Positions 1-10,391 of a DNA stretch of 64,000 nt are shown here, one piece after another. The stretch's first letter is position 1, and every line of letters starts with the position of its first letter. Where the stretch lies: contig NZ_JAGIOA010000001.1 in the NCBI RefSeq assembly GCF_017876435.1, forward strand, positions 3,224,001 to 3,288,000. Direction: 5' to 3'. The translations under genes were made by a program, and so were the position numbers. The notes below the pieces were generated by a model. That model was not told the origin of the DNA. It saw nothing but the letters and a program-made list of their open reading frames with translations, and made no database searches. This DNA comes from Microbacterium phyllosphaerae (GTDB lineage: Bacteria > Actinomycetota > Actinomycetes > Actinomycetales > Microbacteriaceae).

Positions 1-45
1 GTGCGCGCGGGTGTCTCGTCGGAGCCTCAGTGTCTCGTCCGGGTC

Positions 46-333
46 TCAGGTGACGAGCGCGGCGAGGCCGAAGCCGACCGAGATCACACCCATCAGAAGC
101 AGCGCTCCGATCGCGCTGCCGCCCACGCGGAAGATGAATCCCTGGGTGCGCCCCTGCCAGAGCTGCACGGCGAACGAGAGCAGCACGATGCCGCCGAAGG
201 CCACGAGAAGCCACGGCACGCGCCACTCCTCCGGCACGAAGATTCCCACCGCGATGGAGGCGACGAAGGCGACCGCCCAGACGACGAGCACGCCGCCGAG
301 GGCGTTACGCGGTGCGAGTGCTGGTTCCGACAT
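46..333 (-). CDS. small hypothetical membrane protein
   Basis: About 95 residues with three hydrophobic stretches: roughly residues 11-31 (starts [13 protein letters not shown]), 40-58 and 70-92. It has no catalytic motif that I recognise. The chosen start (MSEPALAP) leaves a short polar N-terminus; an in-frame ATG six codons upstream at 351 is possible. It is divergent from glnR and shares the intergenic stretch 334-405 with it. It probably sits in the cytoplasmic membrane with unknown function. Bases 1-45, downstream of its stop, contain no gene that I can support. Confidence 0.7.
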   Translation of the reverse strand: MSEPALAPRNALGGVLVVWAVAFVASIAVGIFVPEEWRVPWLLVAFGGIVLLSFAVQLWQGRTQGFIFRVGGSAIGALLLMGVISVGFGLAALVT

Positions 334-340
334 GAGTCCA

Positions 341-367
341 TTGTCACCCATCGGCGCCCGGTATCAT
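341..367 (+). promoter_or_regulatory. candidate promoter of glnR
   Basis: TTGTCA (341-346) and TATCAT (362-367) are separated by 15 bases, a plausible housekeeping -35/-10 pair reading toward glnR. A strong Shine-Dalgarno GGAAGGAG at 392-399 follows, six bases before the GTG at 406. The spacer is shorter than the usual 17, so the -35 assignment is the weaker half. Confidence 0.45.
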
Positions 368-405
368 TGCGGCACGGCGTACCCCGCCGTCCGGAAGGAG
401 TGCGT

Positions 406-1089
406 GTGGCCCAGGTCCTGGTGTTGACCAATGCTCCGGTCTCGGAGCAGGTCCTTCCCGCACTCGAGCTTCTCAGCCATCGAGTGCGCCAGATTCCGGC
501 CGAGCCCGCCCAACTCGTGAACGCCCCCGACTACGACATCGTGATCGTCGACGGGCGTCTCGACCTCGTCGCCGCGAAGTCGCTCTGCCGTCTGCTGCGC
601 GCCACGGGTCAGGATGCTCCGCTGCTGCTCGTCGTCACGGAGGGCGGCATGAGCGCGCTCTCCGGCGAGTGGGGGATCGACGACGTGCTGCTCTCGACCG
701 CGGGGCCGGCAGAGACCGATGCCCGTGTGCGCCTCGCTCTCGCCCGCCGCGACGAGGTCGCCGAGCCGTCCCGCGTGCAGGCCTCGGGCGTCACCATCGA
801 CGAGCAGTCGTATTCGGCGAAGCTCCGCGGCCGCCCCCTGGATCTCACATACAAGGAGTTCCAGCTCCTGCACTTCCTCGCCACCCACCCGTCGCGCGTG
901 TTCACCCGTGAGCAGCTGCTCAGCGAGGTGTGGGGCTACGACTACTTCGGCGGCACCAGGACGGTCGACGTGCACGTGCGGCGCCTCCGCGCGAAGCTCG
1001 GCGACCAGGAGCAGATCATCGGCACCGTGCGCAACGTCGGCTACCGGTTCAACGTCTACGACGACGAGACGGTGGCCGCGGCACGGTGA
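406..1089 (+). CDS. glnR: GlnR-type orphan response regulator (nitrogen regulator)
   Basis: 227 residues from GTG 406, chosen for its Shine-Dalgarno; the open frame continues upstream without a ribosome site. The N-terminal receiver domain (about 1-110) has the acidic stretch [14 protein letters not shown] around residues 41-54 and the GlnR-like segment [14 protein letters not shown]. The C-terminal OmpR-type winged helix (about 130-220) has [31 protein letters not shown] and [13 protein letters not shown]. In known actinobacteria GlnR controls nitrogen assimilation and acts without a classical phosphorylation switch or partner kinase; no kinase gene is adjacent here, which fits. The position directly upstream of ppk, a MutT1-type gene and pst suggests nitrogen/phosphate linkage. 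The family call is firm; the regulon is inferred. Confidence 0.85.
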   Translation: MAQVLVLTNAPVSEQVLPALELLSHRVRQIPAEPAQLVNAPDYDIVIVDGRLDLVAAKSLCRLLRATGQDAPLLLVVTEGGMSALSGEWGIDDVLLSTAGPAETDARVRLALARRDEVAEPSRVQASGVTIDEQSYSAKLRGRPLDLTYKEFQLLHFLATHPSRVFTREQLLSEVWGYDYFGGTRTVDVHVRRLRAKLGDQEQIIGTVRNVGYRFNVYDDETVAAAR

Positions 1090-1103
1090 CGGATGACGCG
1101 TCC

Positions 1104-1125
1104 GTTCACGCGCGCGTCACCTCAC
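1104..1125 (+). promoter_or_regulatory. possible degenerate PHO box upstream of ppk
   Basis: GTTCACG at 1104 is followed exactly 11 bases later (1115) by CGTCACC, which matches the GTTCACC PHO-box core at 5 of 7 positions. PhoP boxes in actinobacteria are 11-nt direct repeats with this core. The pair ends about 18 bases before the ppk ATG at 1144. TTAGAT at 1131-1136 could be a poor -10, which would make ppk nearly leaderless. It is weaker than the box before pstS. Confidence 0.4.
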
Positions 1126-1143
1126 GGTGCTTAGATGTACCCC

Positions 1144-3305
<2,162 letters not shown>

Positions 3306-3309
<4 letters not shown>

Positions 3310-4283
3310 CTCCCCCCTCGACGGCCGAGGCGACGCGCTCGAAGTGGACGGACAAGGCCGTGTACGCGGCCGGGGCCGTCGTCTGGCGCCTCATCGACGG
3401 CAAACTGCGGATCCTGCTGATCCACCGGACCAAGTACAAGGACATCACCCTGCCCAAGGGCAAGGTCGACCCGGGCGAGATGCTCGCCGAGACCGCGGTG
3501 CGCGAGGTGCACGAGGAGACGGGCATCCGCGTCTCGCTCGGGGTGCCCGTCGGTGTGAGCCGCTACCACCTGCCCTCGAGCAAGCAGAAGGTCGTGCACT
3601 ACTGGGCGGCCGAGGCCACGGCCGACGCCATCCGGGCCTCCACGTTCGTTCCGAACCGCGAGATCGCCGCCCTGGAGTGGGTCAGCGTGAAGAAGGCGCG
3701 GGCGCGCCTGAGCTACCCCGTCGACCTCGAGATCCTCGACTTCTTCGCGAAGCTGGTCGACGACGGCGTGCTGCGCACGTTCCCGATCATCGCCCTCAGG
3801 CACGCCAAGGCTCTCTCCCGCTCGGACTGGGAAGGCAGTGATGCCGCACGTCCCTTGACCGACCGCGGGCGGCAGCAGGCGAAATCCATCGTCGGCCCAC
3901 TCCGGGCTTTCGGCGTCCGCAAGATCGTCACGAGCGACGCCGTGCGCTGCGTGCAGACCGTCACGCCGCTCGCGAAAGCCCTCGACCGCAAGACGGTGCA
4001 GACGTCGAAGATCAGTCAGGACGCATGGGAGGACGGCGAGGACGACCTGCGATCGGTGATCGGTCGCCGGGTGCGATCGGGCAAGCCGGCGGTGCTGTGC
4101 AGCCACGGACCGGTGCTTCCCGGCATCCTCTCCGAGATCGCCCTCGCGACCGGAACCATCCGCGGCTCGTACGTGAGCAGCGCCGCCGACCTCGAACCCG
4201 CCGCGTTCTCCGTGGTGCATCTGTCGGCCTCGAACCCGGGCTCCGGGATCATCGCGATCGAGACGCACATCCCCAAGGTCTGA
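3306..4283 (+). CDS. Nudix hydrolase fused to histidine phosphatase (MutT1-like)
   Basis: 325 residues. The N-terminal Nudix domain (about 15-145) has the box [22 protein letters not shown] starting near residue 52. The C-terminal histidine-phosphatase domain (about 160-325) starts with the catalytic arginine-histidine in ALRHAKALS (R165, H166) and contains a second histidine in CSHGPVLP. This two-domain order matches mycobacterial MutT1, which hydrolyses 8-oxo-dGTP/8-oxo-GTP and diadenosine polyphosphates; the exact substrate here is inferred. The first phosphatase motif reads RHA rather than the common RHG, as in other MutT1-type proteins. ATG 3306 overlaps the ppk stop. The link to ppk suggests nucleotide/polyphosphate housekeeping. 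Confidence 0.9.
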
Positions 4284-4348
4284 CCGTTCTCCGGCGTCGG
4301 AGCGAGGCACGAGTGCGTCCGGGCGCCCACCCCAGAGAGTCGCGCGCC

Positions 4349-4403
4349 GTTCACCTTCCGTTCACCTGCCCGGGAGAGTCTCGTTAACCGTCGCGCATAG
4401 CGT
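4349..4403 (+). promoter_or_regulatory. PHO box and -10 upstream of pstS
   Basis: Two perfect-core 11-nt direct repeats, GTTCACCTTCC (4349-4359) and GTTCACCTGCC (4360-4370), form a textbook actinobacterial PhoP-binding PHO box. A related GTTAACC follows at 4383-4389, close to two repeat lengths further on. TAGCGT at 4398-4403 fits the TAnnnT -10 pattern. The pstS start is at 4455 with GAAGGA just upstream. Together they predict PhoP-dependent induction of pst under phosphate starvation. Confidence 0.8.
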
Positions 4404-4454
4404 CACTGTGTGCCCTGCACCGGGCCCCACCCATCCATGATCGAAGGATCCACA

Positions 4455-5558
4455 GTGAAGATCTCCCGAATCGCACGTATCGGCGCCATCGGCGCCGTCG
4501 CCGCTCTCGCTCTCGCCGGCTGTGCCGCGAACGAAGGCGGCACCGGCGGCTCCACCGACGCGCCCGCCGAGTCCACCCTCTCGGGCACCATCGAGGCCAC
4601 CGGCGCCTCGTCGCAGGAGGCCGCGCAGCAGTCGTGGGTCGCCGCGTTCCAGACCGCGAACCCTGACACCACGGTCAACTACACCGCCACCGGATCGGGC
4701 ACCGGCCGCGAGAACTTCATCGCCGGCTCGTCGAACTTCATCGGCTCGGACCGTGCGTTCAACGCCGACGAGCTCGCCGCGGGCGGCTTCGGCTCCTGCG
4801 CATCCGACGAGATCGTCGAGATCCCCGTCTACATCTCCCCGGTCGCCGTCGCCTTCAACCTCGAGGGCGTCGACGAGCTGAACCTCGACGGCGAGACCAT
4901 CGCCAAGATCTTCGCGGGCACCATCACCAAGTGGAACGACGACGCGATCGCCTCGCAGAACGAGGGCGTCGACCTGCCCGACCAGGCCATCGTGACCGTG
5001 CACCGCTCCGACCCCTCGGGCACGCAGGAGACGTTCACCAAGTACCTCAGCGCCGTCGCCCCCGACGTGTGGACCTACGAGCCCAGCGACGAGTGGCCGC
5101 TGCAGACCGGCGAGGCCGGCGACGGCACCTCGGGCGTCGTCGACGCGATCACCAACGGCTCCGGCTACATCGGCTTCGCCGACGCGTCGCGCACCTCCGA
5201 GCTCGGACAGGTCGCCGTCGAGGTCGAGGGCGAGTACGTCCCCTACTCGGCAGACGCCGCAGCCGCGCTCGTCGAGGCATCGCCGCTCGAGGAGGGCCGC
5301 TCGGACCACGACCTCGCGTTCGCCGTCGACCCGGCCGCCGCACCGGCAGGCTCCTACCCGATCGCGCTCGTGTCGTACCTCATCGGCTGCGTCGAGTACG
5401 ACGACGCCGAGACCGCCGGCCTCGTGAAGGCGTACTTCGAGTACGTCGCCTCGGCCGAGGGCCAGGATGCCGCAGCCGAGGCCGCCGGCAGCGCGCCGAT
5501 CTCGGACAGCCTGCGCGACCAGATCAGCACCGCGATCGACGCGATCGTCACGGAGTGA
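4455..5558 (+). CDS. pstS: phosphate ABC transporter substrate-binding lipoprotein
   Basis: 367 residues from GTG 4455, placed by Shine-Dalgarno GAAGGA (4443-4448) and by the lipoprotein signal; an ATG at 4437 is in frame but has no ribosome site. The signal peptide ends in a lipobox LALAGC with lipidated Cys23. The mature part has PstS phosphate-binding signatures: GATGSG-type ASSQEA and YTATGSGTGRENF, FIGSDRAFN, ITKWNDDAI, and VTVHRSDPSGTQETFTKYLS. It is anchored outside the membrane and hands phosphate to PstC/PstA. It is first in the operon, behind a PHO box, and is followed by a strong hairpin that probably raises its level relative to pstCAB. Confidence 0.97.
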   Translation: MKISRIARIGAIGAVAALALAGCAANEGGTGGSTDAPAESTLSGTIEATGASSQEAAQQSWVAAFQTANPDTTVNYTATGSGTGRENFIAGSSNFIGSDRAFNADELAAGGFGSCASDEIVEIPVYISPVAVAFNLEGVDELNLDGETIAKIFAGTITKWNDDAIASQNEGVDLPDQAIVTVHRSDPSGTQETFTKYLSAVAPDVWTYEPSDEWPLQTGEAGDGTSGVVDAITNGSGYIGFADASRTSELGQVAVEVEGEYVPYSADAAAALVEASPLEEGRSDHDLAFAVDPAAAPAGSYPIALVSYLIGCVEYDDAETAGLVKAYFEYVASAEGQDAAAEAAGSAPISDSLRDQISTAIDAIVTE

Positions 5559-5594
5559 CCGACGGCTCAGCCCACCGCTGAGCCCCGGTCCGAC

Positions 5595-5638
5595 GCCCCC
5601 GGGTGTCGGTCGAGAGGACTCGACCGACACCCGGGGGC
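5595..5638 (+). terminator. 20-bp perfect hairpin between pstS and pstC
   Basis: Positions 5595-5614 are perfectly complementary to 5619-5638 around an AGGA loop. No U tract follows. The hairpin lies 36 bases after the pstS stop and 48 bases before the chosen pstC start. It could be a partial terminator or a 3-prime stabiliser of a short pstS transcript. Confidence 0.8.
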
Positions 5639-5686
5639 ACCCGCATGAAAACCCCCGAAAGTCCCTCAGAGCCTGGAGTCGCTCCG

Positions 5687-6655
5687 ATGTCCACAACCAC
5701 AACGGGTCCCGATACCACCCGTTCAGCCGGGACACCCCCCAAGCTGCGCCGACGGGGAGACCTCGTCTTCTCGGGCACCGCGCTGGCCGCGGGAATCATC
5801 ATCCTCGTCACGCTCGCCGCCGTCGCGCTGTTCCTCATCGTGCAGTCGATCCCTGCGCTCTCGGCAGACACGAGCGGCAACCACATCCTCGAGGGCCAGT
5901 CGTTCCTGTCCTGGGTCTGGCCGTTCGTCTTCGGAACGCTGTGGTCGAGCTTCATCGCCCTGGTGATCGCGGCACCCATCGCGATCGGCATCGCGCTGTT
6001 CATCTCGCACTACGCCCCGCGGCGCCTCGCCGGCTTCCTCGGCTACATCATCGACCTGCTCGCGGCCGTCCCGTCCGTCGTCTTCGGCCTCTGGGGAGCC
6101 CTCACCTTCGCTCCGATGCTCGTGCCCTTCTACAAGTGGCTCAACGAGAACCTCGGCTGGATCCCGATCTTCAGCGGCACGCCCTCGGGCACGGGAAAGA
6201 CGATCCTCACCGCATCCCTCGTCCTCGCCGTGATGATCCTGCCGATCATGACCGCGATCTGCCGTGAGGTGTTCCTCCAGACGCCGAAGCTCCACGAGGA
6301 GGCCGCTCTCGCGCTCGGAGCCACCCGCTGGGAGATGGTCCGGATGGCCGTGCTGCCCTTCGCACGCAGCGGAATGGTGTCGGGTGCCATGCTCGGACTC
6401 GGCCGCGCGCTCGGCGAGACCATGGCCGTCACCCTCGTGCTCTCGCCTCTGGGCATCATCACGTTCAACCTCATCAACCCGGAGAACCCCACCACGATCC
6501 CCGCGATCATCGCACTGCGGTTCCCCGAGGCCCATGACGAGGGCGTCAACACGCTCATCGCGGCGGGTCTGATCCTCTTCATCGTCACCTTCGCGGTCAA
6601 CTTCGTGGCCCGCTGGATCGTCTCGCGCCGTGCCGAGTTCTCGGGAGCCAACTGA
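5687..6655 (+). CDS. pstC: phosphate ABC transporter permease PstC
   Basis: 322 residues from ATG 5687, preferred over ATG 5645 because GGAG lies at 5675-5678 just upstream. About six membrane helices are visible, beginning near residue 30 (FSGTALAAGIIILVTLAAVALF). The cytoplasmic permease loop that contacts PstB is seen as EEAALALGATRWEMVRMAVLPFAR. With PstA it forms the inner-membrane channel for phosphate. The stop at 6653 is followed by the pstA ATG at 6657, so they are translated together. It follows a strong hairpin, so transcription may be lower than for pstS. Confidence 0.96.
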   Translation: MSTTTTGPDTTRSAGTPPKLRRRGDLVFSGTALAAGIIILVTLAAVALFLIVQSIPALSADTSGNHILEGQSFLSWVWPFVFGTLWSSFIALVIAAPIAIGIALFISHYAPRRLAGFLGYIIDLLAAVPSVVFGLWGALTFAPMLVPFYKWLNENLGWIPIFSGTPSGTGKTILTASLVLAVMILPIMTAICREVFLQTPKLHEEAALALGATRWEMVRMAVLPFARSGMVSGAMLGLGRALGETMAVTLVLSPLGIITFNLINPENPTTIPAIIALRFPEAHDEGVNTLIAAGLILFIVTFAVNFVARWIVSRRAEFSGAN

Positions 6656-6656
6656 C

Positions 6657-7766
6657 ATGACCGCCACCCTCACGCCCTCGCCCTCCTCCGCGTCCGTCGC
6701 GGCTCCGGTGCACAGCACGTCGGCGGGACACCTGCCCAAGTGGGCGCCCTGGGCGCTCCTGCTGGTCGCCTTCGTCGTATCGGCCACGATCTTCGCCTTC
6801 GTCAACGCGGGCAACGATCCCGCCGACTTCAACATCGCGCTCACCCTCGTGGTCGGCCTCATCTTCTACATGGCTCTGATCCTCGTGATCTCCACCGTGG
6901 TCGAGAGCCGCCGCCACGCGATCGACCGCCTCATGACAGCGCTGGTGTCCGGCGCATTCGTGGTCGCGCTCCTCCCCCTGATCTCGCTGCTCTACACCGT
7001 GGTCGTCAACGGCCTCATGCGGTTCGACGGCGAGTTCTTCAGCTTCTCGATGCGCAACATCGTCGGCGAGGGCGGCGGCGCCGTGCACGCCGTCTGGGGC
7101 ACGCTCCTCATCACCCTCGGCGCCACGATCATCTCGGTGCCGATCGGTCTGATGACCTCGATCTACCTCGTCGAGTACGGAGAGGGTCGCAAGCTCGCCC
7201 GCGGCATCACGTTCCTCGTCGACGTCATGACAGGCATCCCATCGATCGTCGCCGGTCTGTTCATCTACTCGGTGTTCTCGCTGATCGTCGGCCCCGGCAC
7301 CCGGATGGGCATCATGGGCTCGCTCGCCCTGTCGGTGCTGATGATCCCCGTGGTCGTGCGCGGCTCGGAGGAGCTCCTGCGGATCGTCCCGAACGAACTC
7401 CGCGAGGCCGCCTACGCGCTCGGCGTGCCGAAGTGGCTGACGATCCTCAAGGTCGTGCTGCCCACCGCGATCGCGGGAATCCTGACCAGCATCATGCTCG
7501 CCATCTCGCGCGTGATCGGCGAGACCGCGCCGCTGCTGCTCACCGTCGGAATCGTGCAGGGCATGAACCTGAACATGTTCGGCGGGCAGATGGCGACACT
7601 ACCGGTGTTCTCGTACATGCAGGCCAAGTACCCGGGCATCCCCGTCGACGCCTACCTCGAACGCGCATGGGCCGCAGCCCTCACCCTGATCGTGATCGTG
7701 ATGGTGCTGAACCTGCTCGCCCGCATCATCGCCAAGGTGTTCGCTCCCAAGATCAACGGCCGCTGA
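6657..7766 (+). CDS. pstA: phosphate ABC transporter permease PstA
   Basis: 369 residues, second permease subunit. The N-terminal polar stretch of about 30 residues is followed by a hydrophobic region with two to three extra helices before the core permease domain, longer than the E. coli protein but usual for actinobacteria. The ABC-contact loop reads LREAAYALGVPKWLTILKVVLPTAIAG. The end of the protein (LARIIAKVF) is a typical PstA tail. It starts one base after the pstC stop, and 36 bases separate its stop from pstB. It works in the cytoplasmic membrane with PstC. Confidence 0.96.
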   Translation: MTATLTPSPSSASVAAPVHSTSAGHLPKWAPWALLLVAFVVSATIFAFVNAGNDPADFNIALTLVVGLIFYMALILVISTVVESRRHAIDRLMTALVSGAFVVALLPLISLLYTVVVNGLMRFDGEFFSFSMRNIVGEGGGAVHAVWGTLLITLGATIISVPIGLMTSIYLVEYGEGRKLARGITFLVDVMTGIPSIVAGLFIYSVFSLIVGPGTRMGIMGSLALSVLMIPVVVRGSEELLRIVPNELREAAYALGVPKWLTILKVVLPTAIAGILTSIMLAISRVIGETAPLLLTVGIVQGMNLNMFGGQMATLPVFSYMQAKYPGIPVDAYLERAWAAALTLIVIVMVLNLLARIIAKVFAPKINGR

Positions 7767-7802
7767 GCCGTCATTACCAGACTGAACAAGAAGGATTCCC
7801 AC

Positions 7803-8582
7803 GTGTCAAAGAGCATCGAAGTCAACGACCTCAACGTCTACTACGGCGACTTCCTCGCCGTCGAAGGCGTCAGCATCGACATCAAGCCCAACACCGTGAC
7901 CGCATTCATCGGCCCGTCCGGCTGCGGCAAGTCCACGTTCCTGCGCACGCTCAACCGCATGCACGAGGTCATCCCCCGTGCGCGCGTCGAGGGCGAGGTG
8001 CTGATCGACGGCAAGAACCTCTACGGCGCCGGAGTCGACCCCGTGCTGGTGCGTCGCCAGGTCGGCATGGTGTTCCAGCGTCCGAACCCGTTCCCGACGA
8101 TGTCGATCAAGGAGAACGTGCTCGCGGGCGTCAAGCTCAACAACACGCGCATGGCGAAGAGCGACCAGGACGCACTCGTCGAGAAGTCGCTGCGCGGCGC
8201 GAACCTCTGGAACGAGGTCAAGGACCGCCTCGACCGCCCCGGCTCCGGCCTCTCCGGCGGTCAGCAGCAGCGTCTCTGCATCGCGCGTGCGATCGCCGTC
8301 TCACCCGACGTGATCCTCATGGACGAGCCCTGCTCGGCCCTCGACCCCATCTCGACCTTCGCGATCGAGGAGCTCATCGCCGAGATCAAGACCCAGTACA
8401 CGGTCGTCATCGTGACGCACAACATGCAGCAGGCCAGCCGCGTCTCCGACAAGACGGCCTTCTTCAACATCGCCGGCACCGGCAAGCCCGGCAAGCTCAT
8501 CGAGTACGACGACACCCGCACGATGTTCACCACCCCGTCCGTGCAGGCGACCGAAGACTACGTCTCGGGCCGCTTCGGATAA
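7803..8582 (+). CDS. pstB: phosphate ABC transporter ATP-binding protein
   Basis: 259 residues from GTG 7803 with an AAGAAGGA ribosome site. Walker A is GPSGCGKST (residues 37-45), the Q-loop is in [11 protein letters not shown], the ABC signature is [16 protein letters not shown], Walker B is [13 protein letters not shown], and the switch histidine is in [10 protein letters not shown]. The NPFP motif after the Q-loop is typical of PstB. It powers phosphate uptake through PstCA and, in many bacteria, signals phosphate status with PhoU; no phoU is seen in the window. It is the last gene of the pst operon and is followed by a terminator. Confidence 0.97.
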   Translation: MSKSIEVNDLNVYYGDFLAVEGVSIDIKPNTVTAFIGPSGCGKSTFLRTLNRMHEVIPRARVEGEVLIDGKNLYGAGVDPVLVRRQVGMVFQRPNPFPTMSIKENVLAGVKLNNTRMAKSDQDALVEKSLRGANLWNEVKDRLDRPGSGLSGGQQQRLCIARAIAVSPDVILMDEPCSALDPISTFAIEELIAEIKTQYTVVIVTHNMQQASRVSDKTAFFNIAGTGKPGKLIEYDDTRTMFTTPSVQATEDYVSGRFG

Positions 8583-8601
8583 GCATCCGCCGGTTCATGA
8601 G

Positions 8602-8635
8602 GTGAGGGCTCGACGCTGCGGCGTCGGGCCCTCAC
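8602..8635. terminator. hairpin terminator between pstB and the aminotransferase gene
   Basis: 8602-8616 pairs with 8621-8635 (15 bp, one G-T wobble) around a TGCG loop. It lies between two convergent genes and is likely to act in both directions. Confidence 0.75.
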
Positions 8636-8671
8636 TCGTCTGCCCGGATGTGGGTCGGAAGCCGGCCGGGG

Positions 8672-9556
8672 TCAGTCGCGGGGCGAGAGCAGGTACCGGT
8701 TCAGCTCGGCCGTGAGAGCGTGGTCGACCGGCAGTTCGACCCCGTCGACCGCGGTGATCGGGGCGGCGAGTCGCACACTCGAGACGAGCCATGCGGCATC
8801 CGCACGCGAGAGGTCGGATGCCGGGATCGTGCCGTACTCCGCATCCGAGCCGCGGCCCGCGAGATACTCGTAGACGCTGAGCTGGGTCGTTCCGTGCAGG
8901 ATGCCGCCGTTCGGCGCAGGTGTGACGAATCGATCTCCCAGACGCAGGATCAGCGACGCCGTCGGCGCCTCGAGCACGAAGCCGTCGCGGGAGAGGAAGA
9001 TCGCGTCATCCGCTCCCCTCCGGTGCGCCTCGCGCAGCGCCGCCATGTTCACCGCATACGAGAGGGTCTTCGCTCCGAGCAGCAGCCACGGCGCGTTCTC
9101 GGCGACGTCGAGGTCGTATCCGCGGTCGAGGGTCACCACGCGGATGCCCCGCTCGCGCACCTCGGAGAAGTCGGATGCCGGCGCCGCGGTCGCCCACGCG
9201 GTCGGCGTCGGCCCGTGCTCCACTCCCCTGCTCAGGATGAGCTTGATGACGTACTCGCCCTGCTCGCAGTGCGCCGCCGCCTGCTCGATCGCCTGGCGCC
9301 ACTGGGCCTGGTTCGGCAGGGGCAGGTCGCACAGCTGCGCCGAGTGCGCGAGCCTCTCGAGGTGGGGGATCACCTCCTGCGCATGCCCGTCGACGACACC
9401 GATCGACTCGAACACGCCGTCGCCGCGCTGGGCGCTCAGCTCGCCCACGCTCAGGGCGGGAGCCGCCGCATCCACGAGAGTGAACGTGTCTGCGAAGTCG
9501 GAGCGGTCGGCGTCAGCGGCCGCAGGATCGATCATGAGAGCAAAGCGCCGGGTCAT
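8672..9556 (-). CDS. class IV aminotransferase / aminodeoxychorismate lyase-like
   Basis: 294 residues. PLP fold-type IV features are visible: GDGVFESIGVVDG near residue 45, the PLP lysine in GAKTLSYAVN (K163), and the segment ADDAIFLSRDGFVLEAPTAS. Family members include PabC (4-aminobenzoate for folate), branched-chain aminotransferases and D-amino-acid aminotransferases. The short length and lack of BCAT-specific motifs favour a PabC-like lyase, but the reaction is not proven by sequence. No pabA/pabB partner is nearby. It starts divergently from a strong extended -10 promoter that reads the other way into the 9.6-kb RNA candidate. Confidence 0.8.
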   Translation of the reverse strand: MTRRFALMIDPAAADADRSDFADTFTLVDAAAPALSVGELSAQRGDGVFESIGVVDGHAQEVIPHLERLAHSAQLCDLPLPNQAQWRQAIEQAAAHCEQGEYVIKLILSRGVEHGPTPTAWATAAPASDFSEVRERGIRVVTLDRGYDLDVAENAPWLLLGAKTLSYAVNMAALREAHRRGADDAIFLSRDGFVLEAPTASLILRLGDRFVTPAPNGGILHGTTQLSVYEYLAGRGSDAEYGTIPASDLSRADAAWLVSSVRLAAPITAVDGVELPVDHALTAELNRYLLSPRD

Positions 9557-9597
9557 GGTCCGAGCCTAGGGCTCCGGGAATAGCAGCGGTGCGATCT

Positions 9598-9696
9598 TGT
9601 TACACTGGAGTGGCCGGGCCGCATAACCCCGGGCTCCAATTTTTGCCGCTGCGAGCGGCCTTCCGCCGAGAGGCGTTCTTGCGGCCCGGTCTTTTC
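9598..9696 (+). ncRNA. candidate structured small RNA with its own promoter and terminator
   Basis: An extended -10 (TGT-TACACT, 9598-9606) is followed by a folded, ORF-less stretch. CCGGGCCGC (9614-9622) pairs perfectly with GCGGCCCGG (9681-9689), enclosing two local hairpins: GCCGCT/AGCGGC (9645-9650/9654-9659) and CGCC-GAGA-GGCG (9664-9675) with a GNRA tetraloop. TCTTTT follows the outer stem at 9690-9695, as in an intrinsic terminator. The expected transcript is about 80-90 nt from near 9612. I do not recognise an Rfam family. It lies between the 5-prime end of the aminotransferase gene and the 3-prime end of the next minus-strand gene. The remaining stretch to 9733 shows nothing else. 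Confidence 0.5.
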
Positions 9697-9733
9697 ATGT
9701 CCGGGCGCTGGCCCTCTCGCGGCCGTCGCGGGC

Positions 9734-10363
9734 TCAGGACAGTGCGTCCATCCGCCACAGCACCGCTGAAGCAGACAGATCCTGCGCGTAGCTGCTCAGC
9801 CGCAGCGCCCTGGTCGTGAGCTCGCTCGCGCGTGCCGGCTCGGTGGCCTCGTAGTCGTCGGCGGTGTGGGTCGCCCCGGATGCCTGCAGCCGACAGAAGG
9901 CCGCGGCCCGGTCGAGCGCCACGGCGAAGTCGCCGCGGAACGCGCCACGCAGGATCGTGTCGATCAGCGCGACCAGCTCATCCGGGCTCGCCGGAGCGGG
10001 CGCACCGGCGATCACCGCGTCTGCCGAGGCCAGCTCGACCCGACCCCGCTCGTAGAGCAGGGCCGCCGTCTGCGGATCGCCGTGGATCGCCAGCTGCAGC
10101 AGGTACAGGCGCCACAGGGCTCCGGGGAGCGTCCGAGACGGCGCCTTCGACCACAGCTCCGCGATCTCGTCGATGCCGTGCTCCGCGGTGAACGCCACGA
10201 GGCGATCGGCGCTCACTCCACTCTCGTCGGCGCGCACACGCGTCAGCAGAGCGGATGCGGTCGCGTGCGCGATCCGCGTCTCCTCCGCAGGGTCGTGGGT
10301 GCCGACGATGTTGTCGAAGGAGCTGGTGGGTCGCCGCACCGGACGGGAGAACTGCTCAGGCAT
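9734..10363 (-). CDS. conserved actinobacterial protein of unknown function
   Basis: 209 residues, soluble, mostly alpha-helical by composition, with no membrane segment or signal peptide. The N-terminal segment RRPTSSFDNIVGTHDPAEE precedes a helical body rich in Ala and Leu (for example LWRLYLLQLAIHGDPQTAALLYERGR). I recognise no catalytic motif. It lies 28 bases downstream of rskA on the same strand, so it may be co-transcribed with sigK-rskA. That adjacency is the only functional hint. Confidence 0.75.
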   Translation of the reverse strand: MPEQFSRPVRRPTSSFDNIVGTHDPAEETRIAHATASALLTRVRADESGVSADRLVAFTAEHGIDEIAELWSKAPSRTLPGALWRLYLLQLAIHGDPQTAALLYERGRVELASADAVIAGAPAPASPDELVALIDTILRGAFRGDFAVALDRAAAFCRLQASGATHTADDYEATEPARASELTTRALRLSSYAQDLSASAVLWRMDALS

Positions 10364-10391
10364 CAGTCCAGGGTACGCGCGATCCGCCGTG

